Assembly (NCBI GenBank): GCA_902767195.1
Contig: CACXGS010000186.1
Coordinates: 1-14,287 of the forward strand
Origin: an uncultured Lachnospiraceae bacterium
GTDB taxonomy: Bacteria; Bacillota_A; Clostridia; Lachnospirales; Lachnospiraceae
Direction: 5' to 3'
Length of the DNA stretch: 14,287 nt
Under the pieces are notes generated by a model. The model worked only from the letters and a program-made list of their open reading frames with translations, made no database searches and was not told where the DNA came from. Every line of letters begins with the position of its first letter. Position 1 is the stretch's first letter. Of the stretch, positions 6,006-12,648 are shown in pieces. A program made the translations under genes and the position numbers.

Positions 6006-6090
6006 GCAGTCTTGGCGGAATTGGCATACGCGCTAGACTAAGGATCTAGTCCGGGCTAACTGGGTGTGGGTTCAAGTCCCACAGACTGCA
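6006..6090 (+). tRNA. tRNA-Leu (anticodon AAG)
   Basis: An 85-base type II tRNA. Acceptor GCAGTCT (6006-6012) pairs with AGACTGC (6083-6089), with discriminator A at 6090. The anticodon stem is CTAGA/TCTAG (6033-6037, 6045-6049) with loop CTAAGGA, giving anticodon AAG at 6040-6042. The long variable arm has CCGG/CTGG. The T stem is GTGGG/CCCAC with loop TTCAAGT. The 3' CCA is not encoded. It is a single-gene unit with its own promoter and terminator. The A at position 34 would be expected to be deaminated to inosine to read CUU and CUC. Confidence 0.95.
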
Positions 6091-6097
6091 TGCTGAC

Positions 6098-6130
6098 AGG
6101 GAATCGTGAATAACGATTCCCTCTTTTTTT
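6098..6130 (+). terminator. Rho-independent terminator of tRNA-Leu
   Basis: A perfect 10-bp stem, 6098-6107 with 6113-6122, and a GAATA loop. C and seven T (6124-6130) follow. It begins 8 bases after the tRNA. Confidence 0.93.
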
Positions 6131-6143
6131 ATGCTCTTTTTAT

Positions 6144-6171
6144 TGGAATTTTACTGGAATATTATTGGAAT
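6144..6171 (+). repeat. Three TGGAAT direct repeats at 11-base spacing, overlapping a promoter
   Basis: TGGAAT occurs at 6144-6149, 6155-6160 and 6166-6171. Each copy is offset by exactly 11 bases, close to one helical turn. The third overlaps the -35 box of the next promoter. The arrangement would suit a regulator binding one face of the helix; this is an inference. Confidence 0.6.
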
Positions 6172-6193
6172 ATGATGATTTCTGTATTATAAT
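6165..6193 (+). promoter_or_regulatory. Promoter of the secreted protein gene
   Basis: TTGGAA at 6165-6170, a 17-base spacer and a perfect TATAAT at 6188-6193. The start is expected near 6200, about 40 bases before the ATG. It overlaps the TGGAAT direct repeats. Confidence 0.65.
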
Positions 6194-6241
6194 AATATCA
6201 GGAAAGACATTACTTTTTTTACTGCAGGAAAGGAGATTATG

Positions 6242-7642
6242 ATGAAGAAAAAGGGATTTTTATGTAGTATCGTTGGAGCGATGGCTCTTCTGGTCAGTCT
6301 GGCTTTTGCCGGAATCCCGGCTAAGGCAGTGACAAAGACCACTTTGAGGCCGGCGGGGACCATCAAAGACTCACATGGCATCAGGGTCGAGGATAATTAT
6401 CTCTATACCCAGAATCTGGGCATGGAAACATTGCTCGATGCAGCCGGGAATCCGGTAAAAGGAGCAGAGGCCGGCAAGATTAAGAAGTCAGACGGATATC
6501 TGGTTCTGGCCAGACCCGGCAAGCCTTTGAATGAATGTGCGGTGGCAACATTGGATGGGAAAATTATGATACCTTATGGCCCTGCTGTCGTACAGAAGAT
6601 CAATGAGCGCTTCTGGCTTGCAGGGTATGCCAAAGAGGAGACAAAAGACAAGGAAAAGGCCATCATCTACAGTTCCGATAAGCTTTTCTCGATCCAGCCG
6701 GATGAGAAAGATAAGCTTTATACCGGAGAGCTTACTGTATATGATATTACTACCGGCAAACAGGTTCCGGGAATTAAGGAAACAAGCCCGAAAGCCAAGC
6801 TTGATGCAGTAGGAGATACCGTCTATGTCAGAGGAGCTGACGGCAGCACCAGTATTTATGATGCGACAGGAAAGGCTATTGAGAAAGATGCCTCGGCTTA
6901 TCAGAAGGTCGGTAACCGTTTTTATCTGAAGAGTGAGGGTGGAAAGTATACATATTATGACGGAAGTCTGAAAAAACTTTTCACATCAGACAAATATTTT
7001 GGCGGAATCACGGATACAGACTATCTGTATGAGAGCGGAGATAAGAACGTCACACTTGTTGACAGTACCGGCAAAAAGATTGTTACTTCACAGACAAAGG
7101 GTAATTTCTCAGAACTTAATAAAGGAAGTCTTGTTCTCGATAATGGCGCTGAGAACTTTGTAACTTTCTGTGATTCATCGACCTCGGATTATCTGCAGGG
7201 TCTTTATCAGACAGACGGAACCATGATTCTTAAGCCGGAGTTCAGAAGCCTTACCTACATGGGATACGGATACCTTTCGGGTTCCAGAAAAAAAGGCGAT
7301 GAAACGGTCTATGATATTTATGACATCAAGGGTAATCTGATCGGGAAAGAGCTTGAGAACTTCGCCAGTGTTAACATGGTTGCCTACAAAAAAGGCAGTG
7401 GAGATACCAAAGACTTTTTTGTATTTAATAAGAAAGACTACGCATTATCCCTGAAGAATGGAACTCCTATGGGATTGGGACTAATCCGGTCACAAAGCGC
7501 TTTGGTTTCTAAATATGGTTTATATGATGCCTTTACCGGGGAAGAGCTCCTGAAAGAGGAATATGACCAAATCAGTTATTGTAATGGCAAGATTTATGCA
7601 GAGAAGGACGGGGCATACGAAATCTATGATGTTGTCCGCTGA
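6242..7642 (+). CDS. Secreted protein of unknown function with WG/beta-propeller-like repeats
   Basis: I recognise no named family with confidence. The 466-residue product has a clear signal peptide: MKKK start, hydrophobic core, AKA before the cut at about residue 29. No transmembrane anchor or wall-sorting signal is visible, so it is probably released or loosely held. The rest is rich in short Gly/Tyr/Asp beta segments, such as TSIYDATGKAIEK, YTYYDGSLKKLF, GLYQTDGTMILKPEFRSL, YDIYDIKGNLIG and SKYGLYDAFTGEELLKEEYD. They recall WG repeats and propeller blades of about 40-50 residues. ATG 6242 is preferred over ATG 6239 because AGGAG (6231-6235) is then 6 bases away rather than 3. It is monocistronic, with its own promoter and a strong terminator 55 bases after the stop. 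Confidence 0.75.
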   Translation: MKKKGFLCSIVGAMALLVSLAFAGIPAKAVTKTTLRPAGTIKDSHGIRVEDNYLYTQNLGMETLLDAAGNPVKGAEAGKIKKSDGYLVLARPGKPLNECAVATLDGKIMIPYGPAVVQKINERFWLAGYAKEETKDKEKAIIYSSDKLFSIQPDEKDKLYTGELTVYDITTGKQVPGIKETSPKAKLDAVGDTVYVRGADGSTSIYDATGKAIEKDASAYQKVGNRFYLKSEGGKYTYYDGSLKKLFTSDKYFGGITDTDYLYESGDKNVTLVDSTGKKIVTSQTKGNFSELNKGSLVLDNGAENFVTFCDSSTSDYLQGLYQTDGTMILKPEFRSLTYMGYGYLSGSRKKGDETVYDIYDIKGNLIGKELENFASVNMVAYKKGSGDTKDFFVFNKKDYALSLKNGTPMGLGLIRSQSALVSKYGLYDAFTGEELLKEEYDQISYCNGKIYAEKDGAYEIYDVVR

Positions 7643-7697
7643 TAAAAACAAGGTTCTTTAAGGGATGATCTGACATTCTAACCGATAAACAGACGAT

Positions 7698-7747
7698 ACC
7701 TCCAGGACAGAAGATCGTAAAAATGATCCTCTGTTCTGGAGGTTTTT
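7698..7747 (+). terminator. Long rho-independent terminator
   Basis: 7698-7716 pairs with 7725-7743 over 19 positions (one wobble, one A-C mismatch) around an 8-base loop. TTTTT follows at 7743-7747. It ends the secreted protein transcript just upstream of the next promoter. Confidence 0.92.
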
Positions 7748-7748
7748 C

Positions 7749-7777
7749 TTGCATGATGAGGCCAGATATCATATAAT
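7749..7777 (+). promoter_or_regulatory. Promoter of the DUF362-DUF1015 unit
   Basis: TTGCAT at 7749-7754, a 17-base spacer and a perfect TATAAT at 7772-7777. It begins two bases after the T run of the preceding terminator. The hexamers and spacing match those of the tRNA-Leu promoter at 5946. Confidence 0.78.
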
Positions 7778-7810
7778 GGTGTGGATTTTATGTACATGGA
7801 GTGAGAAATC

Positions 7811-8920
7811 ATGAATAAAAATGAGATCCTTAAAATATATGGAACCGACTATAAGGACAATACCATAGCCCTGCTTACGGAGGCGGATCTGGCCTCTCAT
7901 ATTCCTTCGAAGGAATCCCTCATTGCCATTAAGCCCAATCTGGTTTCTTCGACCCCGGCCTCCTATGGAGCCACAACGCACCCGGAAGTGGTGGAAGGGA
8001 TCATTGAATACCTGACAGCTCGCGGTTATCATAATCTGGTGATCATGGAGGGATCCTGGGTAGGAGATTCCACGGAAACTGCCTTTGAGGTATGTGGATA
8101 CAAAGATCTGTCTGAGAAATACGGGATCGAACTCATCGATCTTCAGCAGGCCGACCGTCTTTCCGTGAACTGCTCCGGGATGAAACTGAATATCTGCCGC
8201 CCGGCCATGGACATTGATTTTCTGATTAACGTTCCGGTCCTTAAGGGCCACTGTCAGACCAGGATTACCTGTGCTCTGAAGAATTTGAAAGGGATGATCC
8301 CCAATTCTGAGAAGAGAAGATTTCATTCCATGGGACTTCATAAACCGATTGCTCATCTGTCAGCAGGAATCCGTCAGGATTTTATCGTGGTGGATCACAT
8401 CTGCGGAGACCTGGATTTTGAAGATGGCGGGAATCCGGTGGTAAGGAATTGTATTATGGCAGCCTGTGATCCTGTCCTGGTTGATTCTATGGTCTGCCAG
8501 ATGCTTCACTATGACCTGGAGGACGTACCATACATTTCCATGGCCCGGGATCTGGGTGTGGGAAACAGCAACCTGTCCGGGGCGGAGATCAGAACCATTT
8601 CCCATGGGACGGATGGAAGACAGGACAAAGACGATCTGCCCCTTCCTCATAAAGCAGTCCTGGTGGAAGATGCCGTGGAGGAAGTGGAATCCTGCAGTGC
8701 CTGTTACGGATATCTCATCCCGGCTTTAGTCCGGCTCAATGAGGAAGGCCTTTTCGAACGCCTGAAGGATAAGATCTGTATCGGTCAGGGCTTCCGGGGA
8801 CGAACCGGGAAACTGGGGGTAGGAGACTGTACCGGATCCTTTGATGTGTGCATTTCAGGATGCCCCCCCACTGAGAACCAGATATACGAAGAGCTAAAGA
8901 AATATTTACAGGACAGATAG
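7811..8920 (+). CDS. DUF362 domain protein with C-terminal cysteine cluster
   Basis: Function not established. The 369-residue cytoplasmic protein has the DUF362 core over about 35-265: IKPNLVSSTPASYGATTHPEV at the front, LVIMEGSWVGDSTE near 76-90, DFLINVPVLKGHCQTRITCALKNLKGM at 136-162, and DPVLVDSMVC near 220-229. The C-terminal part (about 290-365) has six Cys: 295 and 298 (CSAC), 323, 340, 347 and 351 (in GCPPTE). This is not a ferredoxin CxxCxxCxxxCP array, but it could hold a metal or Fe-S cofactor; that is inference. No signal peptide or membrane segment is seen. The start is supported by GGAG at 7798-7801, 9 bases ahead. A DUF1015 gene follows 57 bases after the stop, probably on the same transcript. 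Confidence 0.85.
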   Translation: MNKNEILKIYGTDYKDNTIALLTEADLASHIPSKESLIAIKPNLVSSTPASYGATTHPEVVEGIIEYLTARGYHNLVIMEGSWVGDSTETAFEVCGYKDLSEKYGIELIDLQQADRLSVNCSGMKLNICRPAMDIDFLINVPVLKGHCQTRITCALKNLKGMIPNSEKRRFHSMGLHKPIAHLSAGIRQDFIVVDHICGDLDFEDGGNPVVRNCIMAACDPVLVDSMVCQMLHYDLEDVPYISMARDLGVGNSNLSGAEIRTISHGTDGRQDKDDLPLPHKAVLVEDAVEEVESCSACYGYLIPALVRLNEEGLFERLKDKICIGQGFRGRTGKLGVGDCTGSFDVCISGCPPTENQIYEELKKYLQDR

Positions 8921-8977
8921 AATTTTCAGTCTGAATCAATACGGATGAATAAAAGTACGAAAACGAGGAAAATACGG

Positions 8978-10285
8978 ATGCAACAAATGAGGCAGCACGC
9001 TTTTTGCCCGACAGATATTCTTCTGCCGGAGAAAACGGTAAAAATGAGAACCTGGTCTGTGATCGCCTGTGACCAGTACACCAGCGATCCGGAATACTGG
9101 GAGGATGTAGAGCAGATGATTGGCGGGAATCCTTCCACCCTTTCCATGATTCTTCCGGAAGTGTATCTGGATGAGGAAGATGTAGAGGATCGTCTGGACC
9201 GGATTCATGAGTCTATGAATAACTATTTGCAACAGGGCATTTTCCGGGAATACCGGGATGCCATGATCTATGTGGAGAGGATTGACAGCAGAGGATATCT
9301 CAGGGGCGGTCTGGTAGGAGCGATCGATCTGGAATATTACGATTTCCGGGAAGGAACCCAGACTGAGGTGAGGGCAACGGAAGCGACGGTTCCCGGTCGC
9401 CTGCCTCCCAGAGTACATATACGCGAGAGGGCATTATTGGAGCTTCCTCATATTATGATGCTGATCGATGATGACGATGAAAGAGTGATCGAACCTATCC
9501 GGGCCAGAGTTGGTGACTTAGAGAAAATCTATGACTTTGAACTGATGATGGGCGGTGGTCACTTAAAGGGATTCCTTCTGGATGACCAGGAAAAAGAACG
9601 GGTATTAAAGAGTCTGGACCGACTTGCCGACAGGGATCGATATCTCAGGAAATACGGTGTGGAACAGAGTGACCCTCTGATCTATGCCATGGGAGATGGA
9701 AACCACTCCCTGGCATCCGCAAAGGTTTTCTATGAACAGCTTAAAGAGAATAATCCGGATAAAGATTTCAGCTGCCATCCGGCACGTTATGCTCTGGTGG
9801 AGATTATGAATCTTCATAGTCCTGCACTGGAATTTGAAGCCATCCACCGTATTGCCAAAAGAGTGGATCGTGAGCATCTGATCCGGGACCTGACAGATTT
9901 TCTGGATCTTACTGAAGTGGAGGAGGAGAGACTGGCATCCCATGAGGAGGGAGAGCAGGTCTTTGCCGTGGTCCGTTCCGGCAGACTTCAGACATTCCGC
10001 GTTGGGAAGCCGGTGTCAGAATTGACGGTCGGGAGTCTTCAGACTTTTCTGGATGACTGGACCGGGGAACATGGAGGAAAGATCGATTATATCCACGGGG
10101 AAGATTCTGTAAGAAGACTTGCCCAGAAAGAAGACATTGTCGGATTTCTTCTGCCCGTTATGGGTAAAGAGGAGCTTTTCCCTGCAGTGATCGCTGACGG
10201 TGTCCTTCCCAGGAAGACTTTTTCCATGGGACCGGCAAAAGACAAGCGCTACTATACCGAGTGCCGTAAGATAACCGAAGAATAA
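8978..10285 (+). CDS. DUF1015 family protein
   Basis: The 435-residue cytoplasmic protein belongs to DUF1015, a family without a firmly assigned role that I can cite. Family marks are ATEATVPGRLPPRVHIRERALLELPH (133-158) and YAMGDGNHSLASAK (236-249). The GDGNHS segment takes the place of the more usual ADGHHR, which resembles a ParB-type motif. The N-terminal IACDQYTSDPEYW (29-41) is typical of a clostridial subgroup as I remember it. I placed the start at 8978 because GAGGAA (8965-8970) precedes it at good spacing. An in-frame ATG at 8945 lacks a clear ribosome binding site and would add 11 residues. It follows the DUF362 gene with no terminator and converges on the phosphofructokinase gene. 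Confidence 0.85.
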   Translation: MQQMRQHAFCPTDILLPEKTVKMRTWSVIACDQYTSDPEYWEDVEQMIGGNPSTLSMILPEVYLDEEDVEDRLDRIHESMNNYLQQGIFREYRDAMIYVERIDSRGYLRGGLVGAIDLEYYDFREGTQTEVRATEATVPGRLPPRVHIRERALLELPHIMMLIDDDDERVIEPIRARVGDLEKIYDFELMMGGGHLKGFLLDDQEKERVLKSLDRLADRDRYLRKYGVEQSDPLIYAMGDGNHSLASAKVFYEQLKENNPDKDFSCHPARYALVEIMNLHSPALEFEAIHRIAKRVDREHLIRDLTDFLDLTEVEEERLASHEEGEQVFAVVRSGRLQTFRVGKPVSELTVGSLQTFLDDWTGEHGGKIDYIHGEDSVRRLAQKEDIVGFLLPVMGKEELFPAVIADGVLPRKTFSMGPAKDKRYYTECRKITEE

Positions 10286-10294
10286 ACGGGAAAA

Positions 10295-10364
10295 AATCCC
10301 CCCGGACTGTCCATAAGAACTGTGACATCATGTTGACAATTCTTATGGACAATCCGGGGGGATT
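10295..10364. terminator. Bidirectional terminator between convergent genes
   Basis: A 25-position inverted repeat (10295-10319 with 10340-10364, one C-A mismatch) encloses a 20-base loop. It contains six C on one arm and six G on the other. On the minus strand the stem is followed directly by a T run (complement of 10291-10296), so it is a strong terminator for the phosphofructokinase gene. On the plus strand only a weak ATTATCATT tail follows. Confidence 0.88.
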
Positions 10365-10380
10365 ATCATTCTGTCATGAA

Positions 10381-11619
10381 TTATTTCTTTTTGTTCTTCA
10401 GTGTCAGATGCTTGGGAAGACCATTGCTGTAATACGGAAGGATATTACCGATGATCAGAGGTCTTGCATATTCAAGGTATGCATCAGATACGTAAGTTCC
10501 CTGATTGATGATCCAGTGCTTGGGCACCTTGCGCTCTACATTGGCAATCTCATGGATATCGTACTGGTTGTAGCGTACCAGGTAAGGCTCTCTCTCAATG
10601 ACATCGATGGTAATCATCATACCGGTCTTTCCGTTGATGGCAGAAGTAGCGGCGATATATCCGACATTGTAGGCTTCATCGATATCTACACGGGAAGCAC
10701 TGTGAGTTGCACATCTCTGAAGAGTGGAGAACTCAATGGCACGGGACTTTAAGCCGGTCTCTGCAGTAACAAGGTTGGCCAGGTAGGAAGCACAGCCCGA
10801 TAACTGCTTATGACCAAAGGCATCCACGAAATCATTGCTGGCACCAAGCTCGCAGACGAAGCGGCCGTCAGCAATCTTTACACCCTCGGAGACAGCGATG
10901 ACAACAGAGCTCTTCTCCTCGGCAAGCTTCTTAACACGAGCCATAAAATCATCGACATCAAAAGTTACTTCCGGAAGATAGATCATATCCGGGCCGTCGC
11001 AGTCAGCATCTTTAGACAGAGCAGCAGCAGCGGTCAGCCATCCGGCGTGCCGTCCCATGATCTCAACGATACAGATGGTCGGTTTGGAAGCACCAAAACT
11101 CTCATTATCGCGGATGATCTCTTTCATGGACGTTGCGATATATTTGGCAGCGGAACCATAACCCGGTGTGTGGTCTGTCAGGGGAAGGTCATTGTCGATG
11201 GTCTTGGGGATACCCATGAACTTCTGACGCTTATCATGCAGGGAAGCATAATCGGAAAGCATCTTGATGGTGTCCATGGAATCGTTGCCGCCATTGTAAA
11301 GGAAATATTCGATATCATATTTCTCCATGATATCAAACATCTTTTCATAGACATCCTCATGGCCTTCAATCTCCGGCAGTTTATAACGGCAGGAGCCCAG
11401 GAAAGCGGAAGGAGTTCTCTTCAGCAATGACAGATCCTGAGTTGAGGTAATGTAATCATCAAGATCAATGATATCCTCTTTCAGAAAACCTTCAATGCCG
11501 TGATGCATTCCATAGATCTTCGGAATATTGTTCTTTTTACCGGCCTTGATAACACCTGCTAAGCTGGAATTGATGACCGCGGTGGGACCACCGGACTGTC
11601 CAACGATTAAATTACCCAT
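10381..11619 (-). CDS. pfp: Phosphofructokinase, pyrophosphate-dependent type
   Basis: The 412-residue glycolytic enzyme interconverts fructose 6-phosphate and fructose 1,6-bisphosphate. GQSGGPTAVIN at 7-17 is the phosphate-donor loop. NGGNDSMDT is at 109-117. PKTIDND at 138-144 contains the catalytic Asp142. EIMGRHAGW at 186-194 binds substrate. In ATP enzymes the donor site reads GGDGS and PGTIDND. Asp in place of the second Gly (Asp113) and Lys in place of Gly (Lys139) are the known marks of PPi use, so I infer PPi as donor. The usual first Asp is Asn112 here. The start at 11619 is fixed by AGGAGG (complement of 11627-11632) 7 bases upstream; the open frame continues 47 codons further but crosses the promoter. 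It is divergent from the phospholipase C-like gene. Confidence 0.93.
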   Translation of the reverse strand: MGNLIVGQSGGPTAVINSSLAGVIKAGKKNNIPKIYGMHHGIEGFLKEDIIDLDDYITSTQDLSLLKRTPSAFLGSCRYKLPEIEGHEDVYEKMFDIMEKYDIEYFLYNGGNDSMDTIKMLSDYASLHDKRQKFMGIPKTIDNDLPLTDHTPGYGSAAKYIATSMKEIIRDNESFGASKPTICIVEIMGRHAGWLTAAAALSKDADCDGPDMIYLPEVTFDVDDFMARVKKLAEEKSSVVIAVSEGVKIADGRFVCELGASNDFVDAFGHKQLSGCASYLANLVTAETGLKSRAIEFSTLQRCATHSASRVDIDEAYNVGYIAATSAINGKTGMMITIDVIEREPYLVRYNQYDIHEIANVERKVPKHWIINQGTYVSDAYLEYARPLIIGNILPYYSNGLPKHLTLKNKKK

Positions 11620-11701
11620 AATATTACCTCCTGAGTGATTCATAAATGCAGTTAGTAGAAAGAATGCTTCATATATTATGTTTTTATTTGATTGCCATGC
11701 T

Positions 11702-11730
11702 ATTATAACAGTTAACCTTTGGAAACGCAA
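11702..11730 (-). promoter_or_regulatory. Promoter of the phosphofructokinase gene
   Basis: Read on the minus strand: TTGCGT (complement of 11725-11730), a 17-base spacer and a perfect TATAAT (complement of 11702-11707). The start is expected near 11695, leaving a leader of about 75 bases. Its -35 lies 17 bases from that of the divergent promoter. Confidence 0.7.
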
Positions 11731-11747
11731 GGATATGCACGCAACAA

Positions 11748-11777
11748 TTGACAAGAACAAGCCTGATGACTTATCAT
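11748..11777 (+). promoter_or_regulatory. Promoter of the zinc-dependent phospholipase/PBP unit
   Basis: A consensus TTGACA at 11748-11753, an 18-base spacer and TATCAT at 11772-11777. The start is expected near 11784, about 27 bases before the ATG. It faces away from the phosphofructokinase promoter, so one regulator between them could affect both. Confidence 0.65.
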
Positions 11778-11810
11778 GATACCATACTTATTAAAAAACA
11801 GGAGGTCTTC

Positions 11811-12629
11811 ATGCCTACAACTTATACACACTATCGATACGGCCGCGATGTTCTCAGCTTTCTGCCTGAAAGAATCCGGGGAGATATAGAACCCTACCTC
11901 AGATTTTATGATATTGGTGTTCACGGGCCGGATATTCTGTTTTATTACCGCCCCTATCATCATAATCGGATCAACCAGTACGGAGTGAAGATCCATCATG
12001 AGCCGGCAATAAACTTTTTTGACAAGGCATTTGATGTGTTTCAGGAACAGCATGGCATGCCTCAGGCCAGAGCTTACCTGGCGGGGTTTATGACACATTT
12101 TATTCTGGACAGCACCTGTCATCCCTACATCAGAAGAAGGGTAAGGGAGACAGGAGTCAGCCATACGGAGATCGAGGCGGATCTGGATATGGTGTTGATG
12201 AGAGAAGACGAATACAAGCCGATGAAGGTTTATCGGACAGCAAGTATTCTTCCTACCCTTGCTGTGAGCCGGGTGATTGCCCCTTACTATGACAAGACAC
12301 CCCTTCAGATAAAAGAAAGTCTGATAGGACAGAAATTTTTGGTGGATCATATTTTCCGTTCCCGTTTCGGCGTTAAACGGTATTTGGCCGGAGAAATCTC
12401 CCGGGTTATGGGATCGGGCAAACGGAAGGGAAGCGTGATTACCCTTTTGAAAGAACATTTTATCAAGGAAAATGTCAATCCTGACAGTATGGATACGATT
12501 GGACAGTTAAGGATGCTGATGAATGGGAGCAGGCAGGAGTGTGCCGATATGATTATACTCCTCTGTGATGCTCTGGACCGCCGGGATAAAAGACTGCTGC
12601 AGCATCCGAGACTAAACAGAAGGTTTTAG
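11811..12629 (+). CDS. Zinc-dependent phospholipase C domain protein
   Basis: The 272-residue protein has the zinc-dependent phospholipase C fold, which in secreted relatives hydrolyses phospholipids. Candidate metal ligands and motifs are THY with His7, HGPDILFYY at 38-46, HH at 62-63, GFMTHFILDSTCHPY at 92-106 (His96, Asp100, His104) and SHTEIEADLD at 117-126. Unlike the toxins it has no signal peptide, so it is probably cytoplasmic, and its substrate is unknown. Many clostridia carry such intracellular homologues. ATG 11811 is chosen because AGGAGGT (11800-11806) lies just before it. Extending the frame upstream to a TTG at 11748 would place codons over the promoter. The PBP-type gene follows 19 bases after the stop, so they form an operon. 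Confidence 0.85.
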   Translation: MPTTYTHYRYGRDVLSFLPERIRGDIEPYLRFYDIGVHGPDILFYYRPYHHNRINQYGVKIHHEPAINFFDKAFDVFQEQHGMPQARAYLAGFMTHFILDSTCHPYIRRRVRETGVSHTEIEADLDMVLMREDEYKPMKVYRTASILPTLAVSRVIAPYYDKTPLQIKESLIGQKFLVDHIFRSRFGVKRYLAGEISRVMGSGKRKGSVITLLKEHFIKENVNPDSMDTIGQLRMLMNGSRQECADMIILLCDALDRRDKRLLQHPRLNRRF

Positions 12630-12648
12630 CAGGAAAGGATAAAAGACA

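Noticed and set aside
8936..9418. 160-codon minus-strand frame in the DUF1015 gene
   Set aside because: Shadow frame; no ribosome binding site or recognisable domain.
10333..10338. TTGACA inside the convergent terminator loop
   Set aside because: No -10 box lies 16-18 bases downstream; that position is the G run of the hairpin.
10330..11430. Plus-strand frames of 140 and 206 codons opposite pfp
   Set aside because: The minus strand encodes a complete phosphofructokinase with all catalytic motifs, so the plus frames are shadows.
11620..11760. N-terminal extension of pfp by 47 codons
   Set aside because: The extension crosses the pfp promoter, and the strong AGGAGG fits the Met at 11619, where the family also begins.
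11748..11810. TTG start for the phospholipase C-like gene
   Set aside because: This TTG is part of the TTGACA promoter box, while ATG 11811 has a strong ribosome binding site.
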